Assembly: GCF_004379255.2 (NCBI RefSeq)
Contig: NC_056042.1
Coordinates: forward strand, 17,655,901-17,719,900
From: Salvia splendens
Lineage: Eukaryota > Streptophyta > Magnoliopsida > Lamiales > Lamiaceae
Length of the DNA: 64,000 nt
Direction of reading: 5' to 3'
Shown here: positions 1 through 11,078 of the stretch, in pieces
Numbering within the stretch: position 1 is the stretch's first letter
How the letters are laid out: every line of letters starts with the position of its first letter
Notes under the pieces: generated by a model
What the model saw: the letters and a program-made list of their open reading frames with translations, nothing else
Databases searched by the model: none
Told to the model about the DNA's origin: nothing
Program-made: the position numbers and the translations under genes

Positions 1-180
1 ATCCTGGGAAGAGACTGGCTCAACACAGTTCGGGCCGTTTGCTCTACTTATCATCTCACCATCAAGCTCCCCACTAAAGAGGGGATAGCGGTCATCCGAG
101 GTGATCAAAAGAGAGCAAAAGAGTGTCTGCAGATTGCGCTTAAAAGTGCCGAGCAATCAGATCGGCATCATCAAGCATAG
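1..180 (+). CDS. C-terminal end of gag-protease polyprotein (A1), partial
   Basis: Frame 1 opens with ILGRDWL, the conserved second motif of retropepsin-type aspartic proteases, and runs 59 codons to a TAG at 178-180. It is the same as the end of the longer gag-pro frame in A2 (ending at 11078). The active-site DTGA motif lies upstream, outside the window. The protease would cut the Gag-Pol polyprotein inside virus-like particles. The pol frame at 244 is in the same phase, with only this one stop between them. Confidence 0.85.
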   Translation: MLGRDWLNTVRAVCSTYHLTIKLPTKEGIAVIRGDQKRAKECLQIALKSAEQSDRHHQA

Positions 181-186
181 CAATCA
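178..186 (+). promoter_or_regulatory. Candidate leaky stop (UAG CAA UCA) between gag-pro and pol, A1
   Basis: The gag-pro frame stops at TAG followed by CAA TCA, which fits the UAG-CAR-YYA context known for readthrough in tobamoviruses. The codons from 181 to 243 are all open and lead in phase into pol. The same nine bases occur at 11076-11084 and 49615-49623. Readthrough is inferred, not shown. Confidence 0.6.
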
Positions 187-243
187 CAACAGCCGGAGTC
201 AGAGGCAAGCGAAATTACCGAAGTCACACCAGAGCCGAACTCA

Positions 244-3200
244 ATGACCGTTCAGTTATACGAAGATGATCCATCCAGAACGGTCAAGATCGGCTTCGCG
301 GGAACGCCTCTACTTCGGGAAAAAACCATCCAGCTCCTCAAGGAGTACAAAGACGTCTTTGCATGGTCTCCGTTGGACATGACCGGAGTGCCCCCCGAGG
401 TAATCACTCATCGTTTAAATATTGATCCTTCGGTCCGGCCGATAAAACAGAAGCAAAGACTCTTTGCGGCAGAACGAAGTCAAGTCATCCATGACGAAGT
501 CCGTCAATTATTGAAGGCGGATGTGTTATTCGAAGTGAAGTATCCTTCGTGGGTGGCCAATCCTGTCATGATCAAAAAAAAGGAAGGAGGATGGCGGATG
601 TGCATAGATTTCACCGATCTAAATAAGCACTGTCCCAAAGATTGCTATCCCCTTCCGAACATAGATAAAAAAGTAGAAGCTCTGATAGGCTTTGAAATTT
701 TTTGTTTTCTTGATCTATACAAAGGATACCATCAGGTTTTAATGGATGAGATTGACGCTTCAAAAACGGCCTTCATTACTGATTTCGGCATTTTCGCGTA
801 TAAAAAGATGCCATTCGGTTTGAAGAATGCCGGAGCCACTTATCAAAGGATGGTAGACAAGCTTTTTCGGCACCTGATTGGAAAGGAGGTCGAAGTGTAT
901 GTTGACGATATAGTCGTCAAGAGCAAAAGCACCTCGGAGTACGAGCACAACCTCAAGTCCACTCTCGACGTGCTCAAGAAAGCCAACCTCAAACTTAATC
1001 CCCAAAAGTGTACCTTTTTGGTAGATTCGGGAAAGTTTCTGGGTTGTTGGGTTTCAAAGGACGGACTCAAGGCAAACCCCTCAAAAGTTCAAGTCGTTCA
1101 GAACATGGCAATGCCGAAGTCGATACATGACGTGCAAAGGCTAACCGGATGTCTAGCCGCACTGAATCGATTCCTTTCCCAAGCAGCCGAAAAGCAACTG
1201 CCGTTCTTCAAGGTGTTGAAAAAGGCACCAAAGTTCGAATGGGGAGCCGAGCAGAAAAAGGCCTTTGACGAGCTCAAAAGTTATCTAGCCGAGCTTCCTA
1301 TTCTCTCTGCTCCAACCGAAGCCGAAGTAATATTCTTATACTTAGCGGCATCGGATCAAACCATCAGCGCGGTGCTTGTACGAGAAGAAGGCCTAAAGCA
1401 GCTTCCCATCTACTTTACAAGCCGAGCATTAAGAGGTCCAGAAACAAGGTATCAACCTCTGGAAAAAATTGCTCTGGCATTAGTAAATGCAGCAAGGAGA
1501 CTGCGGCCATACTTCTATGCTCACAAGGTATGCGTCTTAACTGATCTGCCACTTCGGCAAGTGTTGACCAAACCAGAAGCATCAGGCAGAATCGCCAAGT
1601 GGGCTATAGAGTTGGGAGAGCACACAATTGAATATCTACCTCGGAAAGCCATCAAGGGACAAGCCTTGGCAGATTTTCTTGCAGAAGCAAAGTTCGATCA
1701 AGCAATTCCTGTTATTGCCGAACAGAAGAATTCTGCCAATGCCGAACTAGCACAGCCCTTGGAATCCGAAGTAGAGCCGCCGGACTGCTGGAGCGGATTC
1801 GTAGATGGAGCTTCAAACAAGATGGGAAGTGGAGCTGGTATTTTACTTGTCGCTCCCGACGGACACGAGGTACCTACTCACTTCGTTTCCTATTCCCCAC
1901 TACTAATAATGAAGCCGAGTACGAAGCCCTCCTGGCCGGACTCCAGTTAGCGCAAAGTCTGCTCGTCAATCTCTCAAAGTCCATTGTGATTCACAAGTCA
2001 TAGTAAATCACATGTTGGGTACAAGTGAAGCTCGTGACGAGAGAATGAAGAAGTATTTGGACAAAGCGCAAAGCATCAGCCGAAGTTTCTCCTATTTGCG
2101 GATAATCCGCATTCCCAGAGCGGAAAATAGCCGAGCAGATGCCTTAAGTAAGTTGGCCTCAGATCCGAGCTCAAAGGCGGAAGAATTAATGCATCGAAGC
2201 ATTGATGAAGCCGAGGTACATTCAGTATCCAGCTCGCCGAACTGGATGACGCCGATCTTGCAGTATCTGGATCAAGGACAATTGCCCGAGGATAAGAGAG
2301 AAGCTCGGAAGATCACGTGCCGAGCACTTCGGTACGAACTTCATGAAGGAGTCCTCTTTAGAAAGTCTTACCTCCAGCCGTTATTGCGGTGCGTAGGACC
2401 AGAAGAGACGGACTACATCCTCAGAGAAGTCCATGAAGGATCGTGCGGTAGCCACATCGGAGCCAGAGCTTTAGCTAAAAAAGTTCTGAGATGGGGATAT
2501 TATTGGCCAACCATGGTACAAGAGGCAGTGCAGCTCGTCAAGAAGTGTACGAAGTGCCAAATTCATGCAAATGTCCCAAGGATGCCGCAGACCGATCTTA
2601 CACTATGCAAAGCCCTTGGCCTTTCATGCAATGGGGCATAGACATAGTGGGACCACTTCCTCAAGCTCCTCGGCAAATGAATTCCTTATCGTTGCCGTGG
2701 ACTACTTCACGAAGTGGGTGGAGGCTGAACCATTAGCTACGATAACGAGCTCAAAGGCATTGGACTTCGTCTGGAAGAACATAGTGTGCCGATTTGGCAT
2801 ACCCCACATCCTCATCTCGGATAATGGGACTCAGTCTCACCGACAAGACGTTCAAGAATTGGTGCCAAGAGCTGAACATTCAACAGCGGTTCACTTCGGT
2901 CTCCCATCCCCAAGCAAACGGACAAACGGAAGTAACGAACCGGATTCTGGTGAAAGGGTTAAAAGCTCGGTTAGAACAAGCCAAAGGACAATGGGTAGAA
3001 AATCTCCCTCAAGTCCTATGGTCCTACCGAACTACACCCAAAACCTCCAACGGTGAAACTCCGTATAGTCTGGTGTACGGCACTGAAGCCGTAATTCCGG
3101 TGGAGATCAGGCGTACCCAGTCCCCGAACTCTAAATTTCTCCTCAGAAATGAATGACGACGGACTGAGAGCAGAACTAGATCTCGCCGAAGAAAGAAGAG

Positions 3201-3475
3201 AATTGGCGTGCATAAAAGCAGCCAAGTATAAGGAGCAAGTAGCCCGGTATTATAACCAAAGGGTGAAAAAGCTTCAATTTCAAGTGGGAGATCTCGTCTT
3301 GAGAAACAACGAAGTAAGCCGAGCAGAAAAGCTGGGCAAACTCGAACCCACATGGGAGGGTCCATATCGGGTGTCAGAAGTCCTCGGCAAAGGGTCTTAT
3401 AAATTGACTCACATGTCAGGAGAACAAGTACCCCGAACATGGCACATCTCCAACCTCAAGAAGTTCCACTTGTAA
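244..3475 (+). pseudogene. pol polyprotein of A1 (RT, dual RNase H, integrase), broken by small indels
   Basis: Domains follow the order RT (YVDD near 900), Ty3-type RNase H (about 1320-1700), a second RNase H starting at FVDGAS (about 1800-2160), an HHCC zinc finger (about 2430-2570) and the integrase core with SDNGTQ (about 2820). A basic C-terminal part ends at 3475. Against A2, single-base indels occur near 1871, 1968, 2600, 2682, 2834 and 3110, so the frame is lost after residue 545 or so. Substitutions are about as few as indels. That pattern suggests sequencing error as much as decay. The ATG at 244 is probably not a real start, because the frame is continuous with gag-pro except for one UAG. 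Confidence 0.88.
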
Positions 3476-3724
3476 GAGACAAGGTCCGGTCAGTCCGTCT
3501 CGTGTCTAGTTCGGTCATAGGGGTATATGTTTTTATTTGTTTGTTTCTTACTTGTACCTTTTACTTGTCGTTTTATAAAAGGTTTAAAGTCTTTTTTCTT
3601 TCGTCTTTTTCATTTTTTTCTCTATGTGTTTTGTCTCTATGTGCTTGTCGTCTCTTACAAATGGTACCAAGGTATATCGTTCTTTAAAGACTGATCCCCT
3701 TTTTAGATCGATTATTAAAGACTA

Positions 3725-3896
3725 TTGTGAGTCCAAGCTTCTAAGGAGGATATAAGACCACAAGTCAGCTTAACAAGCAGTCCGTCTGAAACGAACTGCA
3801 ATAAGCCAACGATTGTGAGTCCAAGCTTCTCAAGGAGGATACAAGACCGCAATTCAGCTTAACAAGCACTTCGTCTGAAACGAACTGCAATAAGGG
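3725..3896 (+). repeat. Two-copy direct repeat, period 88 bp, downstream of pol (A1)
   Basis: Two copies begin at TTGTGAGTCCAAGCTTCT (3725 and 3813) and each ends in GCAATAAG. The region 3476-4127 holds no credible gene. It has a T-rich stretch (3520-3640), this duplication, and then two copies of a block starting GGGAAAGTCCGATCCACGCG (about 3894 and 4029). It is the non-coding spacer between pol and the minisatellite, and it recurs in A2 and A3. Confidence 0.8.
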
Positions 3897-4127
3897 AAAG
3901 TCCGATCCACGCGATAAACCTCGCCGAATTAGGACGACCAAGTTCGGTCAAAGAAGTTTACCTCATAAGACCGGGGACGACCATGTCTGGTCAAAGAGGT
4001 TTACTGCATAAGACCACTTCGGTTAACTGGGAAAGTCCGATCCACGCGATAAAACTCGCCGAATTAGGACAAGGGAAAGTTCGATCCCGGCGACAAAATC
4101 GCCAAATTAGAACACAAACCAAGTCCT

Positions 4128-4427
4128 GGTCAAAGATGTTTATTTCATCAGACCAAAGACGAGTCCGGTCAAAGATGTTTATTTCATCAGACCAAAGACG
4201 AGTCCGGTCAAAGATGTTTATTTCATCAGACCAAAGACGAGTCCGGTCAAAGATGTTTATTTCATCAGACCAAAGACGAGTCCGGTCAAAGATGTTTATT
4301 TCATCAGACCCAAGACGAGTCCGGTCAAAGATGTTTATTTCATCAGACCAAAGACGAGTCCGGTCAAAGAAGTTACTTCATAAGACCAAGGACCAAGTCC
4401 GGTCAAAGAAGTTTACTTCATAAGACC
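4128..4427 (+). repeat. 39-bp minisatellite, 6 full units plus variant units (A1)
   Basis: The unit carries GGTCAAAGATGTTTATTTC and then ATCAGACCAAAGACGAGTCC. The period is 39 bp (13 codons), so reading frames stay open through it on both strands and give artificial repeat proteins. The last units change to GGTCAAAGAAGTTTACTTC. Each unit can fold with an outer GGTC/GACC stem. Copy number is 6 here, 6 in A2 and 10 in A3. Confidence 0.92.
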
Positions 4428-4567
4428 GAGGACAAGTACGATGAAATTTTTTCGCTAAGCTGTAAATACAGTGTTAGAAGCGAAAACAAAATTTCATTTT
4501 TCAAATCTTGTTCGGCATACAACTCAGCTACCCTACAAAATGGCGTTACGCTATTACAAGGACTATT

Positions 4568-7421
4568 CTACTGTCCAGGGTTGCTGAAGTTAAGCCACCT
4601 ATCTGCAAAATCCTCTGGAAGCCGAGTTCGGTTGTTCCGAGCAGATGAAGAATAAGCAGGTCGACGAGATGCTATCCTCGACCCAACGCCTCTTCCCCGA
4701 GCCCGAGAAGTCCTAACACCTCGGCGATGAAGAGTCTCTGCAATAAGCATCTGCTGATCTGCTCGCTCATAGTCACAACTCCTCGGCGAATTTCAGTCCG
4801 TCCCTGTCTTGACGATTCCGGTTGCTCCTGAGCCCGTTCTCGTCTTGACGTTTCCGGCTGTTCCGGAGTTCGTTGTTGACTGAGAGTAGGATTTTGAACA
4901 AGGGAACCAGAGGTTTGATCTGGAGTGCGAGCATCTGTTGGCACGATATGCCGAAGGAATCTTTCTATGGAGGGGCGCCGAGAAAGAACAATGTTGTACC
5001 GAGAAGCCCAGCGCCGCAATGATTTCACAACTTGTTGGCAAGCCGAGCTCTCCAGCGCATTGTTCCTCCGGAGTACATGATATTCCTCCCACAGTTCGTC
5101 AACTCGACTCTGAACATCGGATATGGTCACTCCCCCGCGCACACGGATGTAATCCTCGTACGCAGTCCTCTCAGCAATGGTCGTATTCAGCTCGGCCTCC
5201 AGATCCTTCTTATCGGACTCTAAGTCCTTATTATCGGCCTCCAGCTTCACTAAACGAGCCAGAAGCTCGTCATTCTTCGTCTGATCGGCTATAGCTCTTT
5301 TCTCAGCTTCGTCTAAAGCCGAAGAGTACAGCCGTTTCCAGTGAAGTATCTCCATCTCCTTAAGTACAAAGCAGCTATATTAGTTCGGCAGCTGTACCGA
5401 GCAGATAGTAAAATACAACAGGAATAAAGGCGAGTGCGAAAAGCTATACCGAAGACAAGTGTAGAGAATTTTTCATTCACAAGGAAAATTTTTTACACTA
5501 GGAGGGCTTCAAGGCCATTTTACAAGGAAGAAACTAGACTAAGAGAAGGGAGACGAAATCATACTCCGCCAGCTTCGTCTCCGGCTCCTTGGTCTGGTTC
5601 AGCTTCTTTCTCCTGAGCTACCTCAGCCTCGGCCTCGGCTACTGCCGGCCTCGCCTCCGCCTCCTGATCGGCTTCCTTCTCCGGATGCCCGGCCCGCTCG
5701 ACTTCGGCCTCCAGCTCCAGCGGCTCGGCCTCACCCTCTCCGTTGTAAGTCGAAGCGGGTGAAACGGGTCCCACGGAGGCAAAGATAGCCTCCAGGTTCT
5801 CGTCCCGATCAGCTCGACAACTCCGGACTTGGTCTGCAGAAAGCAGGACCGAGGATGAAGCGAGCTCCTCAAGGAGCGGCAGATTCTGAAGCCGAGCTGC
5901 TATCTCTCGGCTGTACAGAGGCAGCACGACGTCGGCCCCCTGCTCGCCCTTATCGGTAATTAGCCTTACCAGACTACCGACAAAGGCCGAGAACTGGCTG
6001 CTCAAAAAGAGTTTCTCCGTGTAAACACGGAGAGCCTCCCCTGGGCAGCCACGGCGGCAGCATCCCTCCGTTTCGTCTGCTCTCGCTGGATGACGAGCTG
6101 GTTTTTGGCAAACTGAGCTTCATCCTGGGCCGAAATCCTAGCAGCTCTGGCCTTCTCAAAGTTAGCCTCAGCCTGTTCGGCCCGATGACAAGCAGCCGCC
6201 AACTTCCTCTGCATCTCAGCATAGTCATTGGACGCTTTGGAGAGTTCGACGGCGACGAGCTTGGAGAGCATATCGTTCCTCTGAAAATGGATAAAGAAAA
6301 AAGTCAACAAAGGGGCCACAAAAAATACAGGAAAAAAGCAAGGCCAGAAAATCAAGAAGAGAATTCACCTCGGCGAAGTCCGTGGGCCATAAAAACGGCT
6401 CACAGATATGTTCCGAAGGAGGCGCCAAGACCACATCTTTCTCTGGCGCTCTCGGGGGCTTCTGGGCCTTCCCCCTTCCCCTTTGCCGAAGTCGACTCCG
6501 GCTTCTTCGGATCCGAAGAGGTTTTTTGCCTTTTCGGAGTCCTCTCGGCATCAGACGCCGAGCTGGTGGTTTTCGGCCTCTCCGGCTCCCTGGACTCCGA
6601 AGATTTGCGGCTAGCCTTATTTAACATGTACACTGCCAAAAAGCAAGAAAGCAAAGTCAGATTTTCTTCGTTAAAGCAGTATAGCATAAAGATAAAGAGA
6701 AATCCTCACCCTCGGCCTCTTCGTCCGAAGACGAGATGTCGAACACGACGTCGCCCTTGACGAGCTCAGACTCCGTGTATTGTTTCCTAACTATGGGAAT
6801 CTTGTTGAGCTCGCCATCGAGCTCGTCCAACGGTTCAGGCCGAGGATGACGGATAACGGACTCCGGCCCTCTCCAGGGGAAAACTAGGAGCCGCGGTCCT
6901 ATCATAGTAGAAGAAGCGATTTTGCCACTTCGGCCACTTCGTTTTACAAAAGGCCCTAAAGGGCTGTACAGGGATCAAGTAAAACCAAGACCCCTTCCTC
7001 TTAAATTGAAAGAATTTAAGGATCGCCTTCAAAGACAAATCCCTTCCTAACCTACGAAGTTCGGCAGCGAAGGCCGACAAGTGCCTCCAAGAGTTCGGAG
7101 TCACCTGGCCTAAGGAAGCTGAAAAAAATCTAGTAAATCTATAAAGGCAGAAGGGAGGGGGAAACGAAGCCCGCATTCTAAGCAGGCCTCGTACACGGTG
7201 GCGTAACCCTCCGCGGGGAGTCAGCCCTATGATCACCGTCAGGTACCACCCGCCCTCCCCCCAGGAAAAAAGTATTTTTCGGGTAGGGATACCACAGTAT
7301 CCTTACTCAAAATACTATGGAAATACTCTACGGTCTTCTCCCCGGACTCTTTCCGGCCAGAAGACCCCTTACCCCGCCTCTCCTACCGCTACCCCCGACT
7401 CCGAAGAGAAATAGAAGCCAT
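4568..7421 (-). pseudogene. Antisense four-exon gene of A1 (putative gypsy-type transposase-domain protein), decayed
   Basis: This is homologous exon by exon to the intact antisense genes of A2 (15469-18312) and A3 (51285-54106). From its 5' end it has an N-terminal domain with the ECGLRFPLPP and TPNSWRHLSAF type motifs, a basic Ser/Lys-rich linker, and two coiled-coil exons. Donor and acceptor sites are still visible near 6708/6627 and 6366/6277. Frameshifts occur near 4750 (in the last exon), near 6040, and repeatedly in exon 1 (6835-7400), where the start region is no longer in phase. From about 6820 outward it belongs to a more divergent subfamily than A2 and A3. Confidence 0.75.
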
Positions 7422-7717
7422 TTTTCTTACTTTTTGAAGGTGAAGAAAGTCTGAAGAAGCTCTTGAAAGCGGAAAGAAAATTTCTCGAGAAAGAGTATAG
7501 AAGACGCAACAGCAAAAGTGTGCAAATGAGGAAGAAAGAGCATATTTATCAGATTCGGGAAAGATTTCGAGATCGTTGCGCCGTTTCGAATCCCACCTTT
7601 TCAGGATTCAACGGCCGGATTTTACTGTCGCATTTAATGCAGGCACGCGCAAGGCACGTCCCCTGACGTCAGCCTCCCCCTTACCATTATCCAGAATGCC
7701 GAAGTGACTCACCTCGC

Positions 7718-7751
7718 CGAAGTGATTCACTTCGCTTTTCGGGGGGGGTAG
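7718..7751 (+). other. Short palindrome and polypurine tract of A1
   Basis: CGAAGTGA and TCACTTCG, separated by one T, form a 17-nt palindrome at 7718-7734. A G-run followed by TAG (7741-7751) then abuts the LTR start TGATGGGG. The G-run is the expected plus-strand primer site. The same palindrome-to-tract arrangement is present in A2 and A3. Confidence 0.8.
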
Positions 7752-8234
7752 TGATGGGGTACGAACTAAACCCTAATGACAAGCCCAATAACAGTGACGG
7801 CCCATCAGCCCAGAGCCCAAGAAAGAGTATCTGTTCGGCACCAAAGAGTTCGGCACGACCAAAGAGTTCGGACTCAGCCTACAGCTCGGTAAAAGCCGAC
7901 CAGTCAAGCTCTCCTCTCAGATCGGCAAGAGCTGATCGGTAAAGTCCAGCAGTTCGGTCTCAGCATTCGACCGAACTAGGAGTTAGTGGACTCATGAAAG
8001 GCCTCCACGACCTCCGCTATACCCACGATCTATTTAGTGGTACGAAGCAGTTATTGAGCAGTTATTGCTCACCCACGATCTTGTTAGTGGGGCTGCAAAC
8101 CACGACCTTAGTTCAATGTATAAATAGAACTTAGATCAGATAGAAAAGGGTTAAGCTCTCTAGAGATAAAATACCATATAGCAAGTCTGTGTTGTAAGCT
8201 GTAATCCCAGATCAAGCAATACAATCTTGTCCTC
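7752..8234 (+). repeat. 3' LTR of A1, 3'-truncated
   Basis: It starts with TGATGGGG directly after the polypurine tract and contains a TATA-like TGTATAAATA at 8118-8127. It carries several GTTCGG/CTCGGTAAAAGCC motifs, as the other A LTRs do. It stops before the normal LTR end (the ATTCGCGGATCCATCA type), because an inverted copy of an LTR end begins at 8235. It is clearly more diverged from the A2 and A3 LTRs than those are from each other. Confidence 0.85.
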
Positions 8235-8398
8235 TGATGATTCCGCGAATTTCTGATGATGATAAATGCTCGTAAAAATAAATTACGACACGGTGAATTT
8301 ACGTGGTTCAATTTACTGAAGTAAATCTACGTCCACGGGAAGAAGGGAGGGCAAGATTGTATTGCTTGATCTGGGATTACAGCTTACAACACAGCCTT
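8235..8398 (-). repeat. Inverted fragment of a family-A LTR end, beside the gap
   Basis: Read on the minus strand this is the 3' end of an A-type LTR, ending AATTCGCGGAATCATCA at 8235. It forms a roughly 45-bp inverted repeat with 8189-8232 of the forward LTR. Either a reverse-oriented family member inserted here or the contig end was misassembled; the adjacent N run makes misassembly a serious possibility. Confidence 0.8.
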
Positions 8399-8498
8399 NN
8401 NNNNNNNNNNNNNNNNNNNNNNNNNNNNNNNNNNNNNNNNNNNNNNNNNNNNNNNNNNNNNNNNNNNNNNNNNNNNNNNNNNNNNNNNNNNNNNNNNN
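8399..8498. other. Assembly gap (100 N)
   Basis: There are exactly 100 N, the usual placeholder for a gap of unknown size. It falls inside the LTR between A1 and A2, so the true structure of that junction is not known from this sequence. Confidence 0.99.
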
Positions 8499-8884
8499 TC
8501 CAACACACCCACTACCACGTGGTGTCAACTCAGGCCACGATCGTAGGCCATGACCTACGCTACATCCACGATCTTAGGCCATGACCTACACGACATCCAC
8601 GACTTAGGGTGGTGATGCAAGCCACGATCTTGGTTCAAGATATAAATAGAACTTAGATCAGATAGAAGAGGGGTTAAGCTCTCTAGAGATAAAACACCAT
8701 ATAGAAAATAGCAAGTTTTGTATTTGTAAGCTGTAGAAAACAGATCAAGCAATACAACTCTGCCCCCTTTTCTTCCGTGGACGTAGATTTACCCTCAGTA
8801 AATCGAACCACGTAATTTCTTTGTGTCATAATCTTCATCTTCTCTACCAGCTTTTACTAACATCAGAAATTCGCGGATCCATCA
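8499..8884 (+). repeat. 5' LTR of A2 (only the last 386 bp; start lost in gap)
   Basis: It matches 18992-19373 with no substitutions by my reading, but with five 1-2 nt indels. These are an extra G in a G-run near 8672, an extra T near 8717, a missing C near 8776, an extra C near 8793 and two extra bases near 8838. It ends GGATCCATCA at 8884, just before the primer-binding site. Confidence 0.9.
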
Positions 8885-8885
8885 C

Positions 8886-8904
8886 TGGCGCCGTCTGTTG
8901 GGAA
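8886..8904 (+). other. Primer-binding site of A2
   Basis: TGGCGCCGTCTGTTGGGAA begins one base after the LTR. The leading TGGCGCC is complementary to a tRNA 3' end of the GGCGCCA type. I cannot say with confidence which tRNA is the primer. A3 has the same site with one T fewer, so one T here may be an error. Confidence 0.8.
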
Positions 8905-8962
8905 ACAGAGAACAAAATTTGTGATAAAGCGAATTTTTGATCCATTTTTTTCCACCCAAAAA

Positions 8963-11078
8963 ATGCATACCAGATCGCAGAGTACCCGTATTCCTGCCCG
9001 TGAGAACCAGGAGGAAGCCAATCCATCCCATAGGTCTGGAAAACAGCCTAGGGATAAATCCACCACCAGTTCTCATGGCGAAGGAACAGGCCGCTCCAAA
9101 AATCGTCCCACTGAGTCTTCCCAGCAGCCTGATTTGAATGAGGCTGTCAAGCTGTTCTTGGCTGAGAAGCAGGATGAGTTCTTAGCCTTCCTGCAAAAGA
9201 GCCAAGAGCCGAAGACGAAAACGGAGGATTCTCCTTCCTCATCCAGACATGAAAGTCACTACCGCAGTAGTGCCGTGTCCTCCAGGAAGAAGAATCTTCA
9301 ACCCCGACATATTCCTGTTCTTCCTCGGTACCGGAATCACAGGAGAACTCAATCTCCTCCATACCGACGAGATATCGGATTCGCCGTGTACGGAGCACTG
9401 AAGACTCCGTTCTCGGACGACATCACCCGAACTCCCCTACCACAGAACTACCGAACTCCGTCGATGACTTACGACGGGCTCGTGGACCCTCACGATTTCT
9501 TGGGGCGCTATCAGTATAACATGGCGAACCAGGGTCTCAACGAGGTCCACATGTGCAAGCTGTTTCCCGAGCTGCTCATCGGGAACGCGAGAAGGTGGTT
9601 CGATAGCCTCCCCCAGGGCAGCATCAGATCTTACCGAGATCTAATGGATGCCTTCCACAGGAGGTTCTTTCAGAAAGCGGAAGCCCGAATCACTTCGGCT
9701 CAGCTGCTTTCCATTCGTCAAGGTCGCGACGAAAAAATCAGCGACTTTATGACAAGATTCCACAAGGAATGCCTGCAAGTAGACGATCTCAACGATCTGC
9801 TTGTCATCTCGGCATTCCAAAATGGAATCCTGCCCGGAGCTCTCTACAGGAAGCTCGTTGAGTGCGGTCCGCAGACAGCTCAGGAAATGTGGGACATTGC
9901 GGACCAGTACTCCCGGGCCGATGAGGCAGGACCGTCGCAAACGGTCGTTAGACAGCTCATCGTCCCGAGGAGACAGGAGGAAGCCCGATCATAGCGATCA
10001 GGGACATCCTCGCCGAACTCCTTTTGGCGATCAGGGACACCCTCGCCGAACTCCTTTTGAAAGGATTCAAAGGACTCCGGTGCAAGACAGATTGGGACCC
10101 CGTCTCAATCCCGAGAAGCCGCCCGCTCAGTTCGTACCGCTGAACAAGCCGAGAGCGGAAATTTTCGAACTACACTCTGACCTGTTCGAAAAGCCAAAGC
10201 GGATGACGAAATCTGCCGCGCGCCGACCCCAGGATAACTACTGCTCCTACCATCAAGACCACGGTCACGATACCGAGGAGTGCAGAAACTTGGCTGCAGG
10301 TATCGATGTTCTTGTGAGGGCAGGGACATTGAAAAAATACCAAAGCAAGCAGTCAAAGAAGAATAAGAAGCAGAGAGGTGCGAACTGCGCTCCTCAGGAT
10401 CCGAAAAGGCAGCCGGATCCCGAAGACGATGACGAGCCGCAATATGATGGAGTAATCCTGACTATTGACGCTCTCCCTGCCGGGAAGACCAAGTCGTCCC
10501 TGAAGTCAGAGCGCAGAGGCTCCAATCGAGAAGAGCCAACGCATAAAAGGCTGAAGCAGGACGAAGTGATTACGTTCTCGGATGCTGATCCCGTCCCGGC
10601 CATCTCTCCTCACCAAGACGCCATTGTCATCCAAGCCGGAGTGGCAAACAAACTGATCCACAGGGTGTTTGTGGATACAGGAGCGTCAGTCAGCATTCTT
10701 TTTAAAGAGTGCTTTGACAAACTAGAAGTGGACCCAGCTCGGCTCAGCCCGGCTCCGCTTCCCCTGAAGAGCTTCGCCCAGGAGGACACCCGCCCTGAAG
10801 GTATTATCAGCCTTCCGATCACGGTGGGGAAAGCGCCTACTAGCTCCAGTACGATGATTGAGTTTTTCGTGGTGAAAGCTCGGTCCCCGTACAACGTCAT
10901 CCTGGGAAGAGACTGGCTCAACACAGTTCGGGCCGTTTGCTCTACTTATCATCTCACCATCAAGCTCCCCACTAAAGAGGGGATAGCGGTCATCCGAGGT
11001 GATCAAAAGAGAGCAAAAGAGTGTCTGCAGATTGCGCTTAAAAGTGCCGAGCAATCAGATCGGCATCATCAAGCATAG
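8963..11078 (+). pseudogene. gag-protease of A2 with one frameshift
   Basis: The start is the ATG in AAAAAATGCATACC, shared with A3. The N-terminal part is polar, and the capsid-like retrotransposon-gag domain (DPHDFLGRYQY, ARRWFDSLPQGSI, IRQGRDEKISDF) covers about 9480-9920. A one-base insertion in the GCAGGACC run near 9929, relative to A3, shifts the frame. The reading then continues in the frame that runs to 11078. Downstream come a CSYHQDHGHDTEEC zinc knuckle (about 10240-10290) and the protease motif FVDTGASVSIL (about 10665). Gag forms the particle, the knuckle binds RNA, and the protease processes the polyprotein. Confidence 0.88.

Larger units (their letters stand above)
1..8234 (+). 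mobile_element. Tat-lineage Ty3/gypsy LTR retrotransposon, copy A1 (5' end outside window)
   Basis: The order read here is end of gag-pro, RT, first RNase H, second RNase H, integrase, minisatellite, an antisense gene, polypurine tract and LTR. A second RNase H after the first and an antisense ORF between pol and the 3' LTR are hallmarks of the Tat lineage. The stretch 1-6800 is almost identical to 10901-17700 of copy A2, but beyond about 6820 the two diverge clearly. The 3' LTR is cut off at 8234 by an inverted LTR fragment next to an assembly gap. The gag half lies upstream of the window. Confidence 0.93.

Noticed and set aside
243..1950. ATG at 244 (and 11142) as the true pol start
   Set aside because: The frame is continuous with gag-pro except for one UAG, so the ATG is more likely an internal Met of a readthrough product.
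3439..3687. Small hydrophobic ORFs after pol (also at 14402 and 50106)
   Set aside because: They arise from the T-rich spacer and are not conserved as protein between A1, A2 and A3.
7463..7666. ORF upstream of the A1 LTR as a gene
   Set aside because: It corresponds to the 5' flank of the antisense gene and lacks a conserved counterpart in A2.
8303..8584. ORFs running through the N stretch
   Set aside because: The translation across 100 N is meaningless.
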